Assembly: GCA_964511645.1 (NCBI GenBank)
Contig: CAZEGV010000062.1
Span: 1-13,813 of the forward strand
DNA length: 13,813 nt
Direction: 5' to 3'
From: CAZEGV01 sp964511645
GTDB taxonomy: Bacteria; Bacteroidota; Bacteroidia; Cytophagales; JAAEPT01
Part shown: piece after piece, positions 6,647-13,774 of the stretch
Position numbering within the stretch: the stretch's first letter is position 1
How the letters are laid out: each line of letters opens with the position of its first letter
Translations under genes and position numbers: made by a program
Notes under the pieces: generated by a model
Told to the model about the DNA's origin: nothing
Databases searched by the model: none
The model's input: only the letters and a program-made list of their open reading frames with translations

Positions 6647-8293
6647 ATGGAAAAGATAATAGTAATTGGTGGTTTATCGGCAGGACCATCAGCAGCGGCA
6701 AAGGCACGAAGAGAAAATGAAAATGCAGAAATTATACTTTTTGAAAAAGGGGCTAACATTAGTTATGCAACGTGCGGAATGCCTTACGCACTTTCGGGAG
6801 TAATAGAAACTAGGGATAAATTGATTGTGGTAAAGCCAGAATTAATGCGTACTAGGTTTAATATAAATGTAAAACTAAATGAAGAGGTTATCAGCATAGA
6901 TGCCAAAAACAAAACTATATCTACTCCAAAAGCAAAATATGACTATGATAAATTAATTTTTGCTACTGGGGCTCGCTCTATTGTGCCACCAATCAAAGGT
7001 ATAGAGAAGACAAATAATTGGTCAACTTGCCGTACAATGGGGGATTTTGATAAAATCACCAAAGAAGCGATGCCTAATGAGGCCAAAAACATCACTATTA
7101 TAGGAGCTGGGTTAATTGGAGTTGAGGTTGCGGAAAACTTAGCGAAGGCGGGTAAAAACGTAACATTAATAGAAGGTGGGGATGCAGTATTACCAATGTG
7201 GGATTATAAATTTGGGCATTTTGCTAAGACTACTTTAGAAGAAAAGGGTATAAAAGTTGTCACTTCTACTTTAGTAAAAGAATTTAAGACAAATAATGAT
7301 AAAATTACTGGTGTTATAATAAGCGATACAGACATCATTGCAAGTGATTATGTGATTTTAAGTATTGGAATTAAACCTAATACAGAGCTATTGTTACAGG
7401 CAGGTGCTGAGCATATCGGTAATGGTGCGTTGAAGGTGAATGAACGCATGGAAACCTCTCTAAAGGATATTTATGCGGCAGGGGATAATGTAGCTATTCA
7501 AAATTTACAAACTAAGGAATATGATTATTTTCCGTTAGGCACACACTCTAACAAAGGCGGACGAGCTGCTGGTGCTAATGCCGTTGGTAAAAACATACAG
7601 TTTAAAGGGGCTTATAAAACAGCTATTATAAAGGTGTTTGATTACACTTTGGCTAGAACAGGGCTAAACGCAACTGCTTTAGACAAATTAAACATTTCTT
7701 ATAAAAAAGTATTCACAATGGCTGGTTCTACACCAAGCTATTACCCTGGTGCTAAGGATTTGCTATCCGAAATATATTACCATGCTGAAACTGGTGTAAT
7801 ACTTGGGGCAGAGCTATTTGGTGAAGTGGGAGTAGATAAAAGAATTGATGTGTTGAGTACGGCTATTTATGCTAAATTAAAAATCACGGACTTGTCTCAG
7901 TTAGATTTGGCTTATGCTCCTCCCTTCTCTCCTGCTAAAGATCCGTTGATTGTAGCTAGTTTTGTGGCAGAGAATATTGCTACTGATAAATGTAATCAAT
8001 TGAGCATAGCTGAGTTTAATGAATATGTAGCTAAGTATGACAGATCATCTTATACCTTACTAGATGTACGAAATATAGATGAGTTTGAAAGAGGGTGTAT
8101 TTCTGATGCTATTAATATCCCTCTCCCTCAATTGAGAGAAAGGATTAATGAATTAGACACAAATAAATCAATCATTATCTATTGTCAAAAAGGATTGAGA
8201 GGGTATGTAGCTCGATTAATCCTGAAGCACAAGGGATTTAATCATGTAGCGAGTATTGCTGGTGGTTATAAGCTTTGGGAAATGTTAAAATAA
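6647..8293 (+). CDS. CoA-disulfide reductase with C-terminal rhodanese domain
   Basis: FAD- and NAD(P)H-dependent single-cysteine disulfide reductase of the CoADR-RHD type. Members reduce CoA disulfide, CoA persulfide or polysulfide in the cytoplasm and serve thiol homeostasis or sulfur metabolism. From the chosen ATG it has 548 residues. Residues 1-21 hold the FAD loop GGLSAGPSAAAKARR, SYATCGMPY at 39-47 carries the redox Cys43, GAGLIGVEVAENLAKAG marks the NAD(P)H-binding fold, and AAGDN the second FAD contact. After the dimerisation domain comes a rhodanese domain from about 460, with LLDVR and the active loop CQKGLRG (Cys513), which would take or pass on sulfane sulfur. The start at 6647 is preferred over an in-frame ATG 63 bases upstream because the family begins at MEKIIVIGG and the promoter lies between them. 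It stands alone, closed by the terminator at 8309. Confidence 0.92.
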   Translation: MEKIIVIGGLSAGPSAAAKARRENENAEIILFEKGANISYATCGMPYALSGVIETRDKLIVVKPELMRTRFNINVKLNEEVISIDAKNKTISTPKAKYDYDKLIFATGARSIVPPIKGIEKTNNWSTCRTMGDFDKITKEAMPNEAKNITIIGAGLIGVEVAENLAKAGKNVTLIEGGDAVLPMWDYKFGHFAKTTLEEKGIKVVTSTLVKEFKTNNDKITGVIISDTDIIASDYVILSIGIKPNTELLLQAGAEHIGNGALKVNERMETSLKDIYAAGDNVAIQNLQTKEYDYFPLGTHSNKGGRAAGANAVGKNIQFKGAYKTAIIKVFDYTLARTGLNATALDKLNISYKKVFTMAGSTPSYYPGAKDLLSEIYYHAETGVILGAELFGEVGVDKRIDVLSTAIYAKLKITDLSQLDLAYAPPFSPAKDPLIVASFVAENIATDKCNQLSIAEFNEYVAKYDRSSYTLLDVRNIDEFERGCISDAINIPLPQLRERINELDTNKSIIIYCQKGLRGYVARLILKHKGFNHVASIAGGYKLWEMLK

Positions 8294-8308
8294 TTCTTAC
8301 TTTCTATC

Positions 8309-8346
8309 AAAATGAGGCTTTTATAATAAGAGCCTCATTTTTTTTT
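8309..8346 (+). terminator. Intrinsic terminator after the reductase gene
   Basis: AAAATGAGGCT (8309-8319) pairs with AGCCTCATTTT (8331-8341), extended inward by TTAT/ATAA, and is followed by a run of nine T (8338-8346). The A-run on the left lets it also act on the minus strand. The yidD stop codon (8335-8337) lies inside the right arm, so the terminator is shared by the two convergent units. Confidence 0.9.
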
Positions 8347-8553
8347 GGGTACAGGGTCATATCCACAAGTACCTCCTGGTCTGCATTTGGATAGTCTTTT
8401 AATCCCTAACCAAACCCCATGCAAAGCTCCCCATTCTTTTATTGCTTCTATGGTATATTGAGAGCAAGTAGGTACATGACGGCAACTAGGTGGCATCAAT
8501 GGCGATATGCTCAATTGATAAAACCTAACCAAAAGGATAAATATAAACTTCAT
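8335..8553 (-). CDS. yidD: Membrane protein insertion efficiency factor YidD
   Basis: Small peripheral membrane protein that assists YidC-dependent insertion of inner-membrane proteins. At 72 residues it is complete and typical: an amphipathic, hydrophobic N-terminus (MKFIFILLVRFYQLSISPL) and the family signature CRHVPTCSQYTIEAI, then GIKRLSKCRPGGTCGYDPVP near the end with the conserved cysteines. The usual rnpA-yidD-yidC neighbourhood is absent. Here the gene follows hisI with a one-base overlap (TAATG), so its translation is probably coupled to hisI. Its stop lies within the arm of a terminator hairpin. Confidence 0.93.
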   Translation of the reverse strand: MKFIFILLVRFYQLSISPLMPPSCRHVPTCSQYTIEAIKEWGALHGVWLGIKRLSKCRPGGTCGYDPVPKKK

Positions 8554-8954
8554 TATTTCATGTTTTTGATAAAACGAAGTTCTTCTTCTTTTTGTTCATA
8601 AATACGGTAAAAACAACTGCTTCTGGCTTCTCCTACTTTATTTTTGGTATGGCAAGCTCCTTCTCCTTTTTTCTTAACTAAAAACACAATTGCATCTTGG
8701 TCACAATCTACTCTTATTTCTTTGATGACTAAAAAATCTCCAGAGGTTTTTCCTTTTGTCCACAATTCTTCACGAGAGGTACTCCAAAAAGTAGCTAACC
8801 CTGTATTGATTGTTTCTTCAAAAGATTCTTGACTAGAGTAACCTAACATCAAAATTTCTTTACTTTCTATATCTTGAACAATCGTAGGTAACAACCCTCT
8901 TCTCTTCTCAAATTGTAATTGTAATGCTTTTGATTCTTCTAGAATATTTTTCAT
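8553..8954 (-). CDS. hisI: Stand-alone phosphoribosyl-AMP cyclohydrolase (HisI)
   Basis: Zn- and Mg-dependent enzyme that opens the adenine ring of phosphoribosyl-AMP, the third step of histidine biosynthesis. The 133 residues contain the family blocks: MLGYSSQESFEETINTG, TFWSTSREELWTKGKTSGD and RVDCDQDA with Asp83, Asp85 and Asp87 (Mg) and Cys84 (Zn), then Cys101 and Cys114 as the remaining Zn ligands. Two points are unusual. There is no C-terminal HisE domain, although fused HisIE proteins are common in flavobacteria. The segment between CHT and SCFY is longer than the usual short CHTG-SCF spacing, by about eight residues. No other his gene is nearby; the partner is yidD. It may be a true orphan HisI or a relative with another substrate. 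A TATCTTTA box (8959-8966, minus strand) close to the ATG is a weak promoter candidate. Confidence 0.85.
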   Translation of the reverse strand: MKNILEESKALQLQFEKRRGLLPTIVQDIESKEILMLGYSSQESFEETINTGLATFWSTSREELWTKGKTSGDFLVIKEIRVDCDQDAIVFLVKKKGEGACHTKNKVGEARSSCFYRIYEQKEEELRFIKNMK

Positions 8955-8979
8955 AAAGTAAAGATAAATAATATATCAT

Positions 8980-9016
8980 AAAAAAAGCCCTGAAAGAATA
9001 AACTCTCAGGGCTTTT
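8980..9016 (-). terminator. Intrinsic terminator of rho
   Basis: On the minus strand AAAAGCCCTGA (9006-9016) pairs with TCAGGGCTTTT (8983-8993), with further GAG/CTT pairing inside, and the run of T (complement of 8980-8986) follows. It lies 18 bases after the rho stop and separates rho from hisI, so hisI-yidD needs its own promoter or depends on read-through. Confidence 0.9.
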
Positions 9017-9033
9017 GTATTCAATAATGATTT

Positions 9034-10611
9034 TTAGCCATTCATAGATGCTAAAAACTCTGCATTGTCTTTAGTTCCCTTCATTCTTGATAGTAAGAAC
9101 TCCATTGCTTCCTGTGGATTCATATCCGACATATGCTTACGCAATATCCAAATACGTTTCAATGCTTCTTTATCCATCAATAAGTCTTCTCTACGAGTAC
9201 CAGAACCTGGTACATCAATAGATGGGTAAATACGTTTGTTAGATAATTTTCTATCTAACTGTAACTCCATATTACCTGTTCCTTTGAATTCTTCAAAGAT
9301 AACTTCATCCATTTTAGAACCTGTATCTACCAATGCAGTAGCAATAATGGTTAATGAACCACCATTTTCTACATTACGAGCAGCACCAAAGAAACGCTTA
9401 GGCTTGTGCAAAGCATTAGCATCTACCCCACCAGAAAGAATTTTACCTGATGATGGTGCAACAGTATTATATGCTCTTGCTAAACGAGTAATTGAGTCTA
9501 ATAAAATAACTACATCTTGCCCGCTTTCCACCAATCTCTTGGCTTTTTCAAGGACCATTGTAGCTACTTTGACGTGTCTATCAGCAGTTTCATCAAATGT
9601 AGAAGATAAGACCTCTCCATTTACACTTCTTGCCATATCTGTTACTTCCTCTGGACGCTCATCTATTAGCAATACCATTAGATAGCATTCTGGGTGATTA
9701 GTAGCTACCGCATGTGCGATTTCTTTCAACAATACAGTTTTACCTGTTTTAGGTTGTGCTACAATCATACCTCTTTGTCCCTTGCCTATTGGTGCAAATA
9801 AATCTAAAATACGTGTAGAATAACTGCTTGCACTTGTCGTAAGATTAAGTCGCTCTTGTGGAAATAATGGTGTTAAATGCTGAAAAGAAACTCTATCCTT
9901 AATTTCTTCTGTTGTTTTACCATTAATCGTATCTACTTTTAATAAAGCAAAATACTTCTCTCCCTCTTTAGGTGGTCTAATTTGTCCTATTACGGTATCT
10001 CCTGTTTTTAATCCAAATCTTTTTACTTGAGATGGAGACACATATACATCATCAGGACTAGATAAATAATTGTAATCTGCCGATCTTAAAAAACCATAAC
10101 CGTCTTGCATCATTTCTAATACTCCACTAGCTTCTACCATCCCGTCAAATTCTTGTACTGGATAGCTGTTATTTGGTTTTGACTCTACTCTATTGGCACG
10201 AGGTGCTGGAGATCTTTTAGGCTCGCGCTCTACCGCTGGCTTATTAGATTCTTTTGGCTTTCTTGGTGCTCTTGGTGTCTTTTCTTCTGCAACCATTGTT
10301 TCTGTAGAGGTCGAAGATGGAGGAGTTGACTCCGTTACATTTTGGCGTCTCGCACGAGGACGTGTTTTGTCTACTGATTGTACTGCTACAACTGGTTTAG
10401 GTGTAGAGACTTCTTCTTTTACTGCTACAGGTATAGCTAATTCAGTTTTTTTTACTCTCTCAAAAAGTTCTGGCTGTACTGCCTGCTCTTCTAAAATTCT
10501 GTAAACAAGTTCTTGTTTAGATAAACGTTTTGTTTTTTTCAATTCCGCTCTATCAGCGATTTCTTTTAGTTCTGTTAGAAGGTTTAGCTCTAACTCATCT
10601 TTGCTATACAT
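9034..10611 (-). CDS. rho: Transcription termination factor Rho
   Basis: Hexameric RNA-dependent ATPase that terminates untranslated transcripts. It has 525 residues, about 100 more than E. coli Rho. Order of parts: Rho N-terminal helical domain (1-50); a low-complexity linker (about 55-150) rich in Pro, Ser, Thr, Arg and Lys; RNA-binding cold-shock-like domain with GYGFLRSADYNYLSSPDDVYV around 171-191; Walker A AQPKTGKT (285-292); Walker B with VVILLDS (367-373); Q loop near LSGGVDANALHKPKRFFGAAR (392-412) and the R-loop region EEFKGTGNMELQLDR (440-454). All catalytic parts look intact. The linker resembles the extended inserts of other Bacteroidota Rho proteins, which are thought to add RNA contacts. 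A promoter candidate at 10736-10766 gives a leader of about 120 bases. The gene diverges from serS. Confidence 0.97.
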   Translation of the reverse strand: MYSKDELELNLLTELKEIADRAELKKTKRLSKQELVYRILEEQAVQPELFERVKKTELAIPVAVKEEVSTPKPVVAVQSVDKTRPRARRQNVTESTPPSSTSTETMVAEEKTPRAPRKPKESNKPAVEREPKRSPAPRANRVESKPNNSYPVQEFDGMVEASGVLEMMQDGYGFLRSADYNYLSSPDDVYVSPSQVKRFGLKTGDTVIGQIRPPKEGEKYFALLKVDTINGKTTEEIKDRVSFQHLTPLFPQERLNLTTSASSYSTRILDLFAPIGKGQRGMIVAQPKTGKTVLLKEIAHAVATNHPECYLMVLLIDERPEEVTDMARSVNGEVLSSTFDETADRHVKVATMVLEKAKRLVESGQDVVILLDSITRLARAYNTVAPSSGKILSGGVDANALHKPKRFFGAARNVENGGSLTIIATALVDTGSKMDEVIFEEFKGTGNMELQLDRKLSNKRIYPSIDVPGSGTRREDLLMDKEALKRIWILRKHMSDMNPQEAMEFLLSRMKGTKDNAEFLASMNG

Positions 10612-10865
10612 AAAAAATTATGTTTTAAATTAATATAATAAATAGTTTTGATTTTACCTCTCGGCTCTCAATAAGGAAACAAACTTCAAGCCACATTTTA
10701 GATTAAAATGCTTAGAGATTGTCGTTTTGACTCTGCAAGTATAAGCAAACTGAACGAGATAGCAAATATTGAACGTTTTTTTCTCTCTATTATGTAAAAA
10801 AACTGTTGAAAATCACGGTCATTTATTCAGAATCCTGTATTTTACCGTTCAAAATATTTTAAGAT
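10612..10865. other. Divergent control region between rho and serS
   Basis: There is no gene in these 254 bases. The minus strand has a probable rho promoter at 10736-10766, and between it and the rho start a hairpin CATTTTA-GAT-TAAAATG (10694-10710), a possible leader structure. On the plus strand TAGTTTTG at 10643-10650 matches the -7 consensus exactly but lacks a TTG at the right distance and would give serS a leader of over 200 bases. No closer serS promoter is convincing. I see no T-box, as expected outside Firmicutes, and no fluoride riboswitch pattern. Confidence 0.55.
10736..10766 (-). promoter_or_regulatory. Probable rho promoter
   Basis: On the minus strand TTTG (10763-10766) is followed after 19 bases by TATACTTG (10736-10743), one mismatch from TAnnTTTG. 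Spacing and position fit the Bacteroidota -33/-7 promoter. The start of transcription would be near 10730, leaving a leader of about 120 bases in which Rho autoregulation could act; that role is inferred from Rho genes in other bacteria. Confidence 0.45.
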
Positions 10866-12143
10866 ATGCTTCAAGTACAATTTATAAAAGAAAATAAAGA
10901 GAGAGTAATTAAAGGACTTTCTAAAAAACACATTAAAAATGCCAAGGAATTAGTAGAAACAGCTATCAGTCTTGACGAACAGCGTCGTGCTGTACAAACT
11001 GAATTAGATAACTCTCTTGCTGAATCCAATAAAATCTCAAAACAAATTGGTTTATTGATGAAAGAAGGTAAGCGCGATGAAGCAGAAACTGCCAAGCAAC
11101 AAACATTCAAACTTAAAGAACAATCTAAAGAGCTTAGCCAAAAACAAAGCGAATTAGACAGTCAACTACTTCAAACATTATACAAAATCCCTAATGTGCC
11201 TAATAACAGCGTTCCAGAAGGAAAAAGTGAAAAAGACAATATAGTACTATCAGAACATGGTGAGATAAAAACATTAACAGAAGGCAACGCTCCTCACTGG
11301 GAATTAATCAAAGAATACGACATCATTGATTTTGATCTTGGCAACAAAATCACTGGAGCTGGATTTCCTGTATATAAAGGACAAGGAGCAAAGCTACAAC
11401 GAGCGTTAATCAATTTCTTTTTGGATCAAGCAATAGACGCAGGTTATCAAGAAGTAACAACGCCTATACTTGTAAACGAAGCATCTGGATACGGTACAGG
11501 GCAACTTCCTGATAAAGATGGACAAATGTATTATGCCAGTGCGGACAACCTATACCTTATCCCTACTGCCGAAGTACCTATTACTAATATATATAGAGAT
11601 GTAATACTACAAGAAAAAGAATTACCAATTAAACACGTAGGATACAGCCCTTGTTTTAGACGAGAAGCAGGCTCTTGGGGGGCCGATGTTCGTGGGCTTA
11701 ATCGCTTACACCAATTTGACAAAGTAGAAATCATACAAATCACACATCCTGACAATTCTTACAGTACTTTAGAAAACATGAAAAGCCATGTAGCTATGCT
11801 ACTAGACAAACTAGAGCTTCCATACCGATTGCTTAATCTTTGCGGTGGAGATATTAGTTTCACTGCTGCTGTTACATTTGACTTTGAAGTATATTCTGCT
11901 GCACAAGAACGGTGGCTAGAAGTAAGTTCTGTTAGTAATTTTGAAAACTACCAGGCCAATAGACTCAAGCTACGTTACAAGGATGAGAATAAAAAATCTC
12001 AACTATTACATACACTTAACGGAAGTGCTTTAGCTCTGCCTAGAATCTTAGCTGCGCTTCTCGAAAATAACCAAACAAAAGAAGGGATTAAAATACCTAA
12101 AGCTTTACAGTCTTATACTGGCTTTGATCTAATTACAAAATAA
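10866..12143 (+). CDS. serS: Seryl-tRNA synthetase
   Basis: Class II synthetase that charges tRNA-Ser with serine in the cytoplasm. It has 425 residues, the usual length. The N-terminus (about 30-105) is the long antiparallel coiled coil that grips the variable arm of tRNA-Ser, visible as runs of Glu, Lys, Gln and Leu heptads. The catalytic domain shows GTGQLP (210-215), TAEVPITN (234-241, serine binding), motif 2 CFRREAGSWGADVRGLNR (263-280) with HQFDKVE, and motif 3 NGSALALPRILAALLEN (385-401). Its stop overlaps the start of the next gene by one base (TAATG), so the two are probably co-transcribed and coupled. Confidence 0.97.
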   Translation: MLQVQFIKENKERVIKGLSKKHIKNAKELVETAISLDEQRRAVQTELDNSLAESNKISKQIGLLMKEGKRDEAETAKQQTFKLKEQSKELSQKQSELDSQLLQTLYKIPNVPNNSVPEGKSEKDNIVLSEHGEIKTLTEGNAPHWELIKEYDIIDFDLGNKITGAGFPVYKGQGAKLQRALINFFLDQAIDAGYQEVTTPILVNEASGYGTGQLPDKDGQMYYASADNLYLIPTAEVPITNIYRDVILQEKELPIKHVGYSPCFRREAGSWGADVRGLNRLHQFDKVEIIQITHPDNSYSTLENMKSHVAMLLDKLELPYRLLNLCGGDISFTAAVTFDFEVYSAAQERWLEVSSVSNFENYQANRLKLRYKDENKKSQLLHTLNGSALALPRILAALLENNQTKEGIKIPKALQSYTGFDLITK

Positions 12144-13429
12144 TGTTAAAAAACGAGCAAATACAAAGCCTTAATCACATCGGGAAATGGCTCGTTATAA
12201 GCATTATCATTGCCTTGTTTGTAGGTGTTGCTGGTGCTTTATTCATTACAGGGCTACAGTTTGCTACCGACTATCGAAATGCTAACTTGTGGATTATCTG
12301 GCTACTACCTTTAGGTGGCTTATTTGTTGGCTTACTATATCACTATCTTGGAAAAACATCCGAAGGTGGAAACAACCTTATCATCGACCAGATTAACAAA
12401 CCTACAAGAACAATACCTTGGGCAATGGGACCTTTGGTAGTGTTCGGAACAATTATCACTCACCTATTTGGTGGCTCAGCTGGGAGAGAAGGAACAGCTG
12501 TACAACTAGGTGCTTCTATTGCGGATCAATTCACCCATTTATTCCAATTAAAAAAAAGAGACAAAAAAATTATACTTATCTCAGGAGTAAGTGCTGGATT
12601 TGCTGCAGTATTTGGCACTCCTTTGGCAGCAGCGATATTTGCATTAGAAGTGTTCCGCATTGGTAGGACAAGATACGAAGCTATTTTTCCTGCTTTTTTA
12701 ACAGGTATAATGAGTTATATAGTTACAAGTTACTGTTTGAAATATGTTGGGCTAGAGCACTCTCATTATCACATTCCTAATATACCTGAGCATATAGCGT
12801 TCATCCACGTTGGTATATGCATAGTTGCAGGCATTGTTTTTGGATTGGCGGCATTGGCTTTTAATAAAGGTACTAAATGGGTCAGTGATTTTTATAAAAA
12901 AATCATTTCCTATCCACCACTAAGACCAGTTGTAGGTGGACTATTAGTAGCCATGCTTATCATTTTTTCTGATGGGTATAAATTTGCGGGGCTAGGCATC
13001 CCTACCATTCAATCCGCTTTTGATATCCAAATGCCCGCTTACGATTTTATGGTTAAGCTTGTACTTACTTGCCTGACCTTAGGCGCAGGATATAAAGGAG
13101 GAGAAGTAACTCCTTTATTCTTTATTGGTGCAACTCTGGGTAATGCCTTAGCATACATCCTCCCACCAGAAATAATACCAATGGGCTTACTCGCAGGAAT
13201 GGGGTTCGTAGCGGTATTTGCAGGAGCTGCTAATACTCCTATTGCTTGTATTGTAATGGGGGCTGAATTATTTGGGATGGAACCAGGTTTATATATCGCA
13301 ATTGCCGTAATTGTTGCTTACCTAGTAAGTGGGCACAGTGGTATCTACAAGTCCCAAGAAATCGGCATTAGTAAAATCCCTCAATTACTTTTACATCAAA
13401 ACAAGAAGTTGGGAGAGCTAAAGGATTAA
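12143..13429 (+). CDS. CLC-type antiporter, probably fluoride/proton (CLC-F)
   Basis: Inner-membrane CLC protein, 428 residues, with many hydrophobic helices, no CBS domains and a short polar C-terminus. Several residues set it apart from chloride CLCs. The GSGIP chloride loop is replaced by SEGGNNLI (73-80). The gating loop is GREGT (114-118) with Glu116, not GREGP. The internal proton Glu of chloride exchangers is Val170 in FALEVF. The usual GxFxP loop reads GGEVTP (319-324), and a Tyr is kept at 402 in SGIYKSQ. From what I know of the Enterococcus casseliflavus CLC-F transporter, GREGV, ALEV, GGEVTP and SIYS are its corresponding elements, with the Glu and Thr of GGEVTP important for fluoride transport. 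Function here is therefore probably fluoride export driven by proton entry. It starts inside the serS stop (TAATG). No fluoride riboswitch is visible. Confidence 0.85.
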   Translation: MLKNEQIQSLNHIGKWLVISIIIALFVGVAGALFITGLQFATDYRNANLWIIWLLPLGGLFVGLLYHYLGKTSEGGNNLIIDQINKPTRTIPWAMGPLVVFGTIITHLFGGSAGREGTAVQLGASIADQFTHLFQLKKRDKKIILISGVSAGFAAVFGTPLAAAIFALEVFRIGRTRYEAIFPAFLTGIMSYIVTSYCLKYVGLEHSHYHIPNIPEHIAFIHVGICIVAGIVFGLAALAFNKGTKWVSDFYKKIISYPPLRPVVGGLLVAMLIIFSDGYKFAGLGIPTIQSAFDIQMPAYDFMVKLVLTCLTLGAGYKGGEVTPLFFIGATLGNALAYILPPEIIPMGLLAGMGFVAVFAGAANTPIACIVMGAELFGMEPGLYIAIAVIVAYLVSGHSGIYKSQEIGISKIPQLLLHQNKKLGELKD

Positions 13430-13574
13430 CGGAATTTTAAAAGATAAATTTTATTTAGATATTATATTTTTTTCTACCAAAATCGCACAAAAGGCAGTCA
13501 AAAATGCAATTAAACTATATAACTTGTATTCAAGTAGTAAATGCAACTTTTAGATTTAGTGGTCATCTATTTTA

Positions 13575-13608
13575 TAAAACTAAAGGAGAGTACTCTCCTT
13601 TAGTTTTA
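13575..13608. terminator. 34-bp perfect palindrome, probable terminator of serS-CLC
   Basis: Bases 13575-13591 are the exact reverse complement of 13592-13608 (centre GGAGAGTACTCTCC), with AAAA and TTTT at the outer ends. It resembles the palindrome at 3594-3627 in length and lack of a spacer. It lies 145 bases after the CLC stop, farther than usual, so it may instead end a short unseen transcript or protect against transcription from the insertion-sequence remnant on its right. Confidence 0.65.
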
Positions 13609-13654
13609 CTGGATTAGTTATTTTACCACTTCAAATCGCAAAAAGAGAAGTTAT

Positions 13655-13774
13655 ATGTCACATATTACCCAATCCCAAAGATACACAATTTCGTGTATGC
13701 TTAACAAAAATCACAAACAATGTGAAATAGCAGAAATTATAGGGGAAGACAAATCTGTTGTTATACCATATTGA
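13655..13774 (+). pseudogene. Remnant of an IS30-family transposase (N-terminal helix-turn-helix only)
   Basis: The frame reads MSHITQSQRYTISCMLNK, then HKQCEIAEIIGEDKSVV, then three unrelated residues and a stop. IS30-family transposases of Bacteroidota begin with MSHLT-EQRY-I and continue through a helix-turn-helix ending in IGKDKSVISRE-KRN, so the match covers the first 36 codons and breaks exactly where SREIKRN should follow. Nothing after the break resembles the catalytic DDE domain in the 40 bases left before the edge. Unlike the other genes here it has a purine-rich AGAGAAG stretch just before the ATG. It is most likely an insertion sequence broken by a deletion or by another insertion. 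A catalytic part beyond the window edge cannot be excluded. Confidence 0.65.

Noticed and set aside
9236..9685. Open frame of 149 codons on the plus strand
   Set aside because: It lies wholly antisense to the conserved ATPase domain of rho; no recognisable protein features.
10193..10504. Open frame of 103 codons on the plus strand
   Set aside because: It is antisense to the low-complexity linker of rho, whose repetitive codons avoid stops on the other strand.
10612..10865. Possible fluoride riboswitch in front of the serS-CLC operon
   Set aside because: I looked for the conserved fluoride riboswitch pattern because of the CLC-F gene and found none; the region is plain A/T-rich with two promoter-like boxes.
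13504..13617. Short open frame of 37 codons before the transposase remnant
   Set aside because: Its second half is the palindrome, it has no promoter or ribosome site, and the sequence has no recognisable features.
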